A DNA stretch of 64,000 bases from Lithobates sylvaticus (lineage: Eukaryota > Chordata > Amphibia > Anura > Ranidae). How positions within the stretch are numbered: the stretch's first letter is position 1; each line of letters starts with the position of its first letter. The position numbers were made by a program, and so were the translations under genes. The DNA lies in the NCBI GenBank assembly GCA_028564925.1, contig CM053029.1, forward strand, positions 579,515,455 to 579,579,454, read 5' to 3'. The notes under the pieces were generated by a model that saw only the letters and a program-made list of their open reading frames with translations, searched no databases and was not told where the DNA came from. Shown here one piece after another: positions 34,500 to 44,198 of this stretch.

Positions 34500-34890
34500 C
34501 ATTTTCTGAGCTAGTAGGCAAGGGGGATCTCTGCACAAAAAAAAAAAAAAAAATGTGTGAGGTCCCCCTAAAATCCATACCAGGTCCTTAATCCAAGCAT
34601 GCAGTCTGGCTGGCCAGGAAAAGATGGAGGGGGGGCATATGCTCCCCTCTTGAACCATGCCAGACCACATGCCCTCAACATAGAGGGTACTTCACCAGGT
34701 GGGACCCCCTCTGACAAAGCACCTTGTCTCCATGTTAATGAGAGCATGGACCTCTTTCCTACAGCCCTGATCAGTGGTTGTGGGGATCTGGGGGCAGGGG
34801 ACTTAGAATCTGGAAGCCTCCTTTATTAGGAAGGGGCCCCCAGATATCAATGCCCCTCTAAGTGAATGAGTATGGCTGAACCCTACACAG
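34500..34890 (-). repeat. DR-A copy
   Basis: Reverse orientation, with 'ccacatgccctcaacat' and 'atccataccaggtccttaat' landmarks. Confidence 0.6.
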
Positions 34891-35154
34891 GAGTTCATCT
34901 TGGCCTGGCTAATCAAGTGGCTGAAGAGTCCAGAACAAGATGGAAGCACCCATGATGGACATGAATGCTGACACCACAGGGGTTCTTTGGCAGTTCAGTT
35001 TTACTTTAAATGTGGTGGATACATTAGGTTTTTATTTGTGCCTGGTTTTCCTTCACCTGGTGATGCTTCGCTGCTTTGATATGTTTGAAAACAAATGTCT
35101 GTGGATGTCTGATGGTGGTCTGGTATAGATCTTAATGAGAATCCCTCACAAAAA

Positions 35155-35490
35155 GAAATAAACGGCATGGGGACCCCATCAAAAAATCTACACCAGACCC
35201 TTAACCAAACAAGCAGCTTGGTAAGTCAGGAAAAGGGAAGACAAGCATGCAGCCCCCCCTCCTGAACAATACCAGGCCATATGCCTTTAGCATGAAGAAG
35301 GGAAGGTGTTTCCTTGCCAAGAGGTCCCCTGTTCTTATGATGATGAGGACAGGGGCCTCTTTCCCACAACCCTGGACCAGTAGTTGTGGGTATCTGCTAG
35401 CCAGAGGTTTATCAGAATCTGGAAGACCCCTTTACCAATAGGGAGCCCCTAGATACAGCTCCCCATGTGAATGAGTAGAGTACCCCTACT
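35155..35490 (-). repeat. DR-A copy
   Basis: Reverse orientation, diverged, with 'ctacaccagacccttaa' and 'aggccatatgcctttagcat'. Confidence 0.55.
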
Positions 35491-35689
35491 TGTTCACAAC
35501 TAAAGTGAAAAGTAAATAAATACACATGTAAATCCACTGTCAATCACACCAAGTGATGCAAATCAACAGTCACGATGCCTGCCAACTCACCGAAGGAAAA
35601 AACCCTCAGACCACTAACATCATTTTTGACTGCTTGTTTACAAATGACGGATCTAGTGTGTGGCAGCTGAGTATGAACAAAGGGGCGGG

Positions 35690-35975
35690 GTCACCCGGGT
35701 GACAACAAATATGGACATGATCATCATATTTGGTCAATTACATCATAGGATCCCCTGGTATAGTTCAAGTGGGGGGTGCACACTTGTTACCCCAATCCTC
35801 TCTGAACCCTCCACGCTGCATGCTTGGATAAGGGGCTGATGTACAGTATATTTATGGAGGGAACCCCACACTTTTATAATTTATTTTTCATGAGGTTCCA
35901 CCCTACAATTCATGCAAGACCTGAAGGGCCTGGCATGGATTATGGGGAGGAACCCAAGCTTTTTTTTTTTGTTTA
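35690..35975 (+). repeat. DR-A fragment
   Basis: It carries 'ggggtcacccgggtgac', 'tgcatgcttggataagggg' and 'acctgaagggcctggcatgg', as in the longest copy. Confidence 0.55.
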
Positions 35976-35989
35976 ACTATTACCGACAA

Positions 35990-37185
35990 TTAAATGAATG
36001 GGTCTCGGTGTCCTCACTGGTTGGTAGGGATGCAGTGTTTCCTTAACCAACCAGACAGTGAAAGAAGAAATCTGTCTTATTTAGAAGCAGGAGAAAAACC
36101 CACTCTTTATGAAGTTCAACTCCTGCTGAAAGGGCTAAAAGTCCAGTGTGCTGATGATGAACACCCAAACTTGTATTCGGGCCAAACCCGGTAGCTCGCT
36201 CCTAATCATGATACCTTTGGAGCTCTGTCTTCATTGATACCATTTGCTGGGCTGCCGATAAATACAATTTAGTGGAGTAAAGCCCTGCTATTTAGTTTAT
36301 AAGGCTGTTGAGCACAGTGCATGCACATTGGCATTCATTTTTCATTGCACAGAATATAGGTAAGTGTTGAGTGTATTCAATACGCAATCATGAATTAAGG
36401 TCCTTCAATCTTTATTCCTGAGGTTTCATAAGCCTTCATATTATATAAAAGCAGCCATGATTTATCCCATATCTACTAGTGTGTAAATACAGTGCTCTAC
36501 TTGAGGTCCTGATTATCAGCTCATATAACAGCAACAGGCCTATTATAGTGAGTGACTTCATCACGTTCTATGTGCACAGTCATGAATTAGGCGGCTCACA
36601 CCTTTCTTTCCAAGCTTTTAAAAATGTCAGGTTCCCCATGCTCATGATGTACAATGTACACGCAGACATCCCCTGCCCCATGTCTACTACAGGTGACTTT
36701 TATGTACACTTTTGTACACAAGTTCCCCAGTATAAACCCATCCAGCATGGAATTTACTGGATTTGGCACTATTTGTAAAGTTGAAGGAAGATGAAAGGTG
36801 AACTTAGTCTGATGTCAGATTGACACTCATAGCTCCACGTCTGACATATTGGAAAATGCAGCGTGTTTATTTTCATATATTCCAACATTTGACACAAGGT
36901 AGAAGAATGTGCTGGCAGATCAGTATGTTGGTTTTAAACGTGATAAAATTGGCACAGTAGTTTGCACTTAGCTGGAAAATAACTTTTTTTATATGCCTTA
37001 GACAGCAATAGGACCCAAAAAAGTAAAAAAAATAATTAAAACACCTAACCTTAATATAGGAACACATCACACATAAAAACTTACCATTATCCTTAAATCT
37101 TAAAGAGCAACCCCACTTTTGTTGAGTAAAAAACATTCTCCTCTGGCTGATATATGTACATTGAAAGGATTTTAACAAACTTTGT
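35990..37185. other. Unassigned stretch
   Basis: Short unrelated open frames only. No domain or splice pattern is recognised. Confidence 0.4.
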
Positions 37186-37274
37186 TGCAGATTCCTACCT
37201 GTTTCTACTCTAATGAAAAAGCTGACGGAAATACTGGAGACACAGTGATATAGATGGTCATATTCTCCACATAT

Positions 37275-37349
37275 TTATTTTTATTTTTTTTAAACGTTTG
37301 CGTTTTTTATTAAGCTTTATCTCATACAGGATACATTAAGAAACATTGT
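37275..37349 (-). mobile_element. Tiny retroposed insert with 15-bp target duplication
   Basis: The insert is flanked by ATATTCTCCACATAT at 37260-37274 and 37350-37364. It starts T-rich on the plus strand, i.e. it has an A-rich tail on the minus strand, with AATAAA-like words. This is the hallmark of LINE-driven insertion of a short RNA end. Confidence 0.7.
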
Positions 37350-37362
37350 ATATTCTCCACAT

Positions 37363-37662
37363 ATGGTGGAAATGCCCCTCCATTGCTCCATATTGGAGGA
37401 GCATTTCCACTCTCATGATTTTACCAAAACTCCTAATGTCTTAGTCCCGCGGATGGCTCTCTTCGGTTTAGGATTCTTGGCCTGGCCCTCAAAATTTCAC
37501 ACTGTAATTACACATATACTCATTGCCACTCGCCTGGCCATAGCCAGACTCTGGAAACAGACCTCTACTCCCAACATTGACATACTCAATGATCATGCTC
37601 ATATGGAATACCTCTTTGCCAAAATACATATGAATAATGATAAATTCCACAGACAATGGTAG
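37363..37662 (+). pseudogene. L1 ORF2 C-terminal fragment
   Basis: The 99-codon frame includes HILIATRLAIARLWKQ and YLFAKIHMNNDKFHRQW, which look like the last conserved blocks of amphibian and fish L1 ORF2 (the region before a final W-x-x-W/Y). Just upstream, in another frame, HILHIWWKCPS matches the Cys-bearing block of ORF2. The N-terminal endonuclease and RT are absent, as in a typical 5'-truncated LINE. A frame change separates the blocks. Not functional. Confidence 0.7.
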
Positions 37663-38096
37663 TTCTGGTTATCAGACCCCAGAGCACAACTAAGTACCTA
37701 GCCTTCTGCCTAGTCAACCCTTAATTAACTATCACACCTCCTCACACCATCTATTATATTTTACCTTTAGCTCGACCGTATAGAGCCACCTGGGTTTTAT
37801 GGATATCTACTAACAAAATCATATTGATCAGCTGTACCCTTGGCACGAAATAGCTGGCCTATCTTTTCTATCCTCATATCCTTCCTCTCTCCTCAGCCTA
37901 TACTTGACCCCCACCCCACTCTCAGGGTACCCCAGTTAATGCCATTTTTGACCCTACATTCCTTATTGTTTAAAAGTACAATACAACCTGTTCCTGCTCT
38001 CATTCTATGTACACATATATACTCATGTATTCACGTTTCAAAGGAAGTGGGCCCTACCCGCTTCAATTTTATATACACTGTTTTACTCTTTATATG

Positions 38097-39174
38097 TGTA
38101 GCGGGGTCGTACCCCTTTTACTGGAAAAGACTACATCTCCCATGATTCCCCAGGCCCCAGGGCTGCTGACTTCCGCCCGGGAGGCTGCTGGGGGAGATTA
38201 TAAAAGGGAAGAGCGGAGACCGCCTCTTCCTCTTGGGACACTTCCTCTTCTGAGGCCTGACAGGACTGGCCTGCCTCTGCTGACAGAGCTTGTGACGCGG
38301 AGACTGCAGCCAGCAGAGACACCTGTGCGGACCGGAGCTGAAGGCCTGAAGCCTGGGCCTTGCAGCCGATGGAGTGAGACTCTCACCCCTCAGAGTCCAC
38401 AGCAGCGGAGCGGAGACTTCCCCTTACTGTCGGTCGGACGGAGCTGATGACCGGAGTGCAGGGCTGTGACTGAGGAGACCGGACGCCGCCATTGAAGAGA
38501 CCAGAGCCACCATTAGAGGGACCGGATCGGAGGACGGTACCCCAAGGATTGGTGAGAGAGCCGGAAGGCTCATCCTGCATTGACACACATGTTTTATGCC
38601 TACTGAACTGCCTAGGCGCAATTTACCTCAGAGCAGCAATGTTACTTTTTGTGGATTACAAATGACACCATTTAAAGCTACATGTGCACCACCTCTACAG
38701 ATTTATTGCCGGTGAAGAACACTGTACTAGTACAAGGACTGAGCTCTATTGCTAGGGATCAGGCCTGGTCCATTAGGTAGGCGCAGATAGATTTATTGCA
38801 CCTCAGGGGTGCATAGCAGACGGTCGCCACACTGGGCGCTCCGTTTCCCCACTGCCAGTTGTTACATATGTGTGTACATGTTAAAGTGCATATTGCAGGG
38901 ACCTGCTAAAGTATTGTAAGTCATATGTTCAAACGCATGTTGCTATTTCTTTTCCTTACTGACAAAAGTAAAGCCAGTTATTCTTATTTCAGCAGTCTGC
39001 TTGTGAGTTCATACCAATTACACTTAGAGTATAAGCTAAGTTTTATGTGCATAGGGACATACCCCTTTACTAACTGTGCCAGAGCGGGTAGAGCCAAATT
39101 GCCGGGGGTTGGTGGAGCTGTACTCAGGGACCCAAAACAAACCAGCGGCTCTCTTAACTGGGGGTAGCGCTACA
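38097..39174 (+). repeat. 5' LTR of the Gypsy element
   Basis: 1078 bp, with the same start and end as the 3' LTR at 49768. A TATA-like 'attataaaagg' lies at about 38196-38206. Small frames within it appear identically in both LTRs and are by-products. Confidence 0.9.
38196..38206 (+). promoter_or_regulatory. TATA-like box in the LTR
   Basis: The word 'attataaaagg' lies 100 bp into the LTR and is repeated in the 3' LTR near 49867. It is the likely core promoter of the element. Confidence 0.5.
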
Positions 39175-39176
39175 CG

Positions 39177-39187
39177 TGGGGGCTCGT
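39177..39187 (+). other. Primer-binding-like site
   Basis: TGGGGGCTCGT lies 2 bp after the 5' LTR. It resembles the site complementary to the 3' end of tRNA-Pro used by many retroelements. Confidence 0.5.
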
Positions 39188-39234
39188 AATCCGGGATCCT
39201 GAGTCAGCGGGAAAAGCCGCCAGAAGGTGCCGGC

Positions 39235-40569
39235 ATGGACCCAATAGAAGTGGGACGGTGGTCCGCAACATGGGCCGCTGACCCAGCCGCAGCAGCAGTC
39301 ATTGAACTGCCAGGGATATGGCAGAGAGAGGCAGTCAAGCAGCTCATAATGTCATTATCCCCATGCCAGAAGTCATGGATAATGGACATGAGAAATGATG
39401 CTGGGTACACATACGCCTTAATAGAGTGGAAGGAAGAGACTCCAGAGCAGTTCAGGAGCCAAAGCATACAGGCACCGAATGGCCAGGCCTACCAAGTGCT
39501 GCATGCGCTGCCGCGGAAGGGAGACTACTCTCCTATGAAAGCCATTCTATCCCCAAAGAAGGAGGAGCAGAAGGGCGCGGAAAGTCCCGCACCCACACAG
39601 ACTACTCTGAGTGCAGAACTGTGTGCTGTCCTAGGGGAGATTGTGACCCAGTGCAGAAGAGACCCCGGGGATTACCCAATGTCGGGATACAGGAAACTCC
39701 GGATGTTTTCAGGGAGGACACCTGTACCCTCGGGAGAAGAGGGATTTGAAGAGTGGTTAGATGGTGCCACGCAGGCCCTAGAAGAATGGGAGGTCTCAGA
39801 AGGCAGAAAGAAGCAAAGGATTGTTGAAAGCCTAAAAGGACCTGCCTTAGAGGCCATACGCAATCTGAAGACCAGCAAAAAGGATTGCACTGCCCAGGAC
39901 TACATAGACATCCTGGAAGGTGTGTTCGGTGGGACAGAAAAAGTCACAGAACTTACCTATCAACTGGAACACTGTTACCAGAAGACAGGGGAGAAGCTGT
40001 CAGAGTACATGGGACGCATAGACAAGATCCTGCATAGGATTATCCTGAAGAAGGGGATAGATCCAGGGAAGGTAGATGAAGCCCGTGCCCAGCAGGTGAT
40101 GAGGGGAGCCCAACCCTTGGACCCTGTCGCACTAATTCTACGCACCCGGCAGGATGGGAAGAGCCTGGACTACCCTGACCTCATCCGAATGGTCAGAGAA
40201 GAAGAGGCCATGTTGGAAGAGAAAAGGGAGAAGCAGGTGATGGGGTCTACAAAGTCTACAGTGGCCACGGTCAGGACGGCCCTAACCCCTGAAAGAGACA
40301 CAGAGGTAGATGCCCTGAAGTTGCAGATGTCCCAGATGATGGAGATATTGACGTCTCTAGTGGCGAAAGAGACGCCCAGTCCCAAGAAAGAAACAGGCAG
40401 GAAGGAGTTGTTTCCAGCTGTTTCAGCACCAGCATCCCCACCTGACTACAGTGAGACGATTTGCTTTAATTGTGGAGGAATTGGTCATATTGCAGCTGTA
40501 TGTTCCAGTCCCAAGAAGAAGAAGGCAGAAAGCCGCCAGCCGGCGGGAAACGCCAAAGGGCCCCGGTGA
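39235..40569 (+). CDS. Gypsy element Gag polyprotein
   Basis: The 444-residue open frame starts 61 bp after the 5' LTR. The middle (about residues 120-300) resembles the capsid-like region of Ty3/Gypsy Gag proteins of the type kept in PNMA-like host genes (for example SGRTPVPSGEEGFEEWLD). The C-terminus has one CCHC zinc knuckle, CFNCGGIGHIAAVC (residues 410-423), followed by a basic tail. In the family Gag packages element RNA into intracellular particles. It overlaps the pol frame by about 100 bp in the -1 register, consistent with the frameshift many family members use. Treated as an element fossil. Confidence 0.8.
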   Translation: MDPIEVGRWSATWAADPAAAAVIELPGIWQREAVKQLIMSLSPCQKSWIMDMRNDAGYTYALIEWKEETPEQFRSQSIQAPNGQAYQVLHALPRKGDYSPMKAILSPKKEEQKGAESPAPTQTTLSAELCAVLGEIVTQCRRDPGDYPMSGYRKLRMFSGRTPVPSGEEGFEEWLDGATQALEEWEVSEGRKKQRIVESLKGPALEAIRNLKTSKKDCTAQDYIDILEGVFGGTEKVTELTYQLEHCYQKTGEKLSEYMGRIDKILHRIILKKGIDPGKVDEARAQQVMRGAQPLDPVALILRTRQDGKSLDYPDLIRMVREEEAMLEEKREKQVMGSTKSTVATVRTALTPERDTEVDALKLQMSQMMEILTSLVAKETPSPKKETGRKELFPAVSAPASPPDYSETICFNCGGIGHIAAVCSSPKKKKAESRQPAGNAKGPR

Positions 40570-42562
40570 AGGAGTCAACCGGGTGCCCATCACCTTCAGT
40601 GAGCTCCAAGAAGCACAACAGGAAGAGAAAGCGAGGAGACCAAACCCCTCAGAAGGAACCCAGGGATCCTCAACCAAGGTGCACTCCAGAGAAAGGGGGC
40701 AAGACCCCTCCGGAGAGACACAGCACTCCTAGACGTGAACTCTTCAAAGTGAGAGATAACAATATCCCTCAACGGGTTCACACTCCCACTAAGAGGGAGA
40801 AAATCAATGCATACCAGGCTCAAGAAAGGAGCAAGTGCAAATCAAGTGCTGGTAAAGCAAAGAGTCCAAAGAAGAGGACAGCATCAACTAGGCCCTACCC
40901 AGAGGAGCTAGTTGGTCCATCCCCTACTGTACCCATCCAGGTGGAAGGAGTGTACACGAAGGCCCTCCTAGACACTGGAGCACAAGTGACCCTGTTGTAC
41001 AGGGACTTCTATGACAGATACCTGAGTCATCTGCCTATACAGAAGATAGAAGAGCTGGAGATAAGGGGATTGGGAACTCAGAGTTTCCCCTATGATGGAT
41101 ACCTACCCATACGGCTGACGTTTGACCCATCCGTAGCTGGGAAGTCTGAAGTGTTCGACACCTTAGCAGTGGTGTGTCCCCGCCCACCAGGAACCAGCAA
41201 GACGTCCCTGATCATAGGGACGAACACGGACCTAGTCAGAAGGCTTCTGACCCCCCTGGTGAAGAAAGAGAGTCTTTCAACTCCCAAGATCCATCCCATG
41301 CTGAAGGCAGCCTATCAGCGGTTGGTCCTAGAGCAGAAGACCCCAAGTGAGGGGATAGGAAGGGTATGGAGGCTTGGAAAAGAAGGAGCAGTGTTACAGC
41401 CTGGAGAGGTGACCTGCATGAGAGCCACGGTGAAACTTACTTGGGAGCAGCCTGGCCCCTTTGTAATGCTGGAGCCCGACCCAATGGAGGGTCACTCAGG
41501 TCTGGAAGTGATACCAGAAGTAATCTCATTGAAGGACCTGAAGAAGGCTAGAGGAAGAGTCCCTGTCAGTGTGAGGAACCCCACGGAGCGGCCCGTGGAG
41601 ATCCCTGCCAGGATGCTTCTGGGACAGGTGAGTCCTGCTGTCCCAGTTGGCTGGTCAGAAGTGAAGGGGACGGGTGAAGGAGAAGATGTTTGGAAGAAAC
41701 TCTCCATGGAAAACCCTAACCTACCTGGAGCTTGGAAAGAGAGAGCCAAGGCCCAGCTGACCAGATGGGAGAAGATTTTCTCCAAAGATGAGTTTGATGT
41801 GGGGTGTGCGAGGAGTGCCACCCATCGAATCCGCCTGCAAGAGGACAAGCCATTCCGAGAGAGAGTGAGGCGAGTCCCGCTAGCAGATCTGGAGGATCTG
41901 AGGGAGCAGCTTGCGGAATTGAAGAAGACGGGAGTGATTCGGGAGTCCAGGAGCCCCTATGCCTCCCCAATTGTGGTAGTCAGGAAGAAGAATGGGTCAT
42001 TGAGACTCTGCATTGACTACAGAACTCTCAACAGGAGGACCATTCCTGACCAGTACACCACGCCAAGGATAGAAGATGCCTTGCAGAGTTTATCTGGAGC
42101 TAAGTGGTTCAGTGTGATGGACCTCAAGAGTGGGTATTACCAAATCCCCATGCATCCAGAAGATAGAGAAAAGACTGCCTTCATAACCCCAGTGGGATTC
42201 TTTGAGTTCAACAGGATGCCTCAGGGCCTATCTGGAGCTCCTGCTACGTTTCAACGCCTAATGGAAAGGACTGTTGGAGACATGAACCTCATAGAAGTCC
42301 TGGTGTATCTGGACGATGTCATTGTCTTTGGAAAGACTTTGGAAGAACATGAAGCCAGGTTGGAGAAAGTACTGAAGAGGCTCAGTGAAGAGGGACTTAA
42401 ACTTTCTCCAGAGAAGTGTCGGTTCTATCAGTCTTCTGTGAACTATCTGGGACACATAGTGTCTGAAAAAGGAGTGTCTACAGACCCTGAGAAGCTGGAG
42501 GCAGTTACTTCGTGGCCAAGGCCCACAACAGTTACAGAACTTCGGTCTTTCTTGGGGTTCTG
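40470..42562 (+). pseudogene. Gypsy pol, protease and reverse transcriptase part
   Basis: A basic linker leads to a retropepsin-like protease with LLDTGAQVTLLY near residue 165. The RT domain follows at about residues 455-640, with the A-motif block VMDLKSGYYQIP, the MPQGLSGAPATFQ block and catalytic YLDDV near residue 611. The block order is that of Ty3/Gypsy (Metaviridae). The first Met is probably not used, since entry is expected from the gag frame. The domain chain is separated from RNase H by the insertion at 42563-44191. Regulation would come from the LTR. Confidence 0.85.
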
Positions 42563-44191
42563 TATAGAGAGAAAGTTGCGCTATCCGAATATATAAAGCT
42601 GCTGCTCAAAAATGTTATACTACATAGGTCAAATTGTGTGTGGAAAGGAGCCGCGCTATATAGTGAAAAACACCCACGAAGGTGTATGTGCTATCTTACA
42701 CATAAATAAAAGGTAAAAGTGAAAAGCTAACCAATATGGCTAGTATTCGTCTCTTCCGTGTATGTGTAACAGAAGTTCTATCAGAACAGCCTCTATTGGT
42801 ATGTCTGAAAAAATATTTTGAATAAACTCCCAGGTAGGGCTGTTCAGATTAGTTGGAAATATATCACGAAAGACTCTTTATATATAATTTTAGTGAACAC
42901 CCTACAGAGCATTTACTGACATGTAGTTGTGTATTATGTGGTGTGGGTGAAAAAACTTTGTGAGAGTTAATGAACACCCTAATAAACGCCCGGCAGGGCT
43001 GTTATGCTGTTGCAAAAAAAACTTATATTGTAAGGGGCTCTTTAAAAGCAGCCTCTGTGTGACTATTTTTGAAGAAAGATAGTATGTAGAAAATAGGTGT
43101 GAACAAATTGGTGAGATTAGATAAACACCCTATGAAACATTTAGTGACATACTGTCATATACTCCGTGATATCGGTGTAAGAAGAAAAAAAGAAAGAAAC
43201 AACTTTTTATGAAAAATTGGTAAACACCCTACAGAGCATATAATATCGTGAAATATAAACCTAAAAATGTATACAAACTATATGCCGTGGGGCACAAAGT
43301 GAGTGCAAACTATAAAATAAATAAACACCTTACAGAACATGTAATAACATGAAATGTAATTTTGAACCTCAAAGTAAATGCAAACTATATGCCGTGAGAC
43401 ACAAAGTTGGTGCAAACTGTATACCAGGGAATACAGTCAGTGAACCTAAATGACACAATGTTGAAATTAAAAAAAGGAACGATAAAAAAATATGGTTTAC
43501 GTTCTATTAGTAAACACCCTGCTGAGCTACCAGTGTATTACACAAATAACAAGGTACAGGTATAGTCCTCAGAGTACAAATTAGCACAATCTCTATTTGT
43601 ATTGTGACTGTTTCACCAAAAGTGCATAAATGGTTGCAAATGAGATTTTGCTAAAAGGGTTGGTGCATCTTGAAAAGCACAACAAAACAAAAATGGATTC
43701 CGTGCATTAAACAGTCTCTATGACGGCTCCTGATGTGATTGGATAAAAGTGACTTGCATATCACCAAGAAGAAAAGTGAAGACCTCCACCATAGAGCAAA
43801 CTTGTCTCCTTACCGGAACTGAATGGTCCCTTTTTTAGGGGGACCGTTTAGGCAGGTGGCTCTCAACCCTAGCCAGGGGTGGACTGTAGGGAACGTCTGT
43901 TATCCTGCCGATCGGGATGATTCGTCCTAAGTGGCTCCCAGCCCAGGATCCTTCTCTATTACCAGCTATGGATCGATCTCAGTAACCAGTTTCAATTTGG
44001 AACCCAGGGGAATCAGAGAGAACTCGCATAGTATAAAATCCAGGGGTATTTTATTAAATAAAAAAAGTAAACACTTACAGTGTGGCAATCAATAAAAGGC
44101 ATGAAGCGAGCCGGCCGGTCTCGCAGATACAGCCCGTAGCAATGGGATCTCGTCTTACTGCGGTAGCGTCAGGACGTAGCTCCTCCTCCCA
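42563..44191. mobile_element. Unclassified 1.6-kb insertion inside pol
   Basis: It is flanked by the 7-bp repeat GGTTCTG (42556-42562 and 44192-44198). It has no long open frame and no obvious inverted ends: it starts 'tatagagagaaagttgcgct' and ends 'gtagctcctcctccca'. The left two thirds are AT-rich with at least six copies of the word AACACC(C/T)T at irregular spacing. The last 150 bp are GC-rich. I do not recognise the family. Confidence 0.65.
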
Positions 44192-44198
44192 GGTTCTG

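Larger units (their letters stand above)
37190..38096 (+). mobile_element. L1 LINE 3' end, interrupted by a Gypsy element
   Basis: Reading across 37205-37670 gives the C-terminus of an L1-type ORF2. A downstream 3' untranslated region follows. At 38096 the L1 is cut by the Gypsy element. A short segment after it (50846-50880, with 'ttcaataaaag') plausibly is the L1 tail. A 75-bp insertion with 15-bp direct repeats sits at 37275-37349. Confidence 0.7.

Noticed and set aside
38007-38447. 146-codon frame, with a similar one at 49447-50118
   Set aside because: They lie within the two LTRs and recur identically because the LTRs do; no domain is visible.
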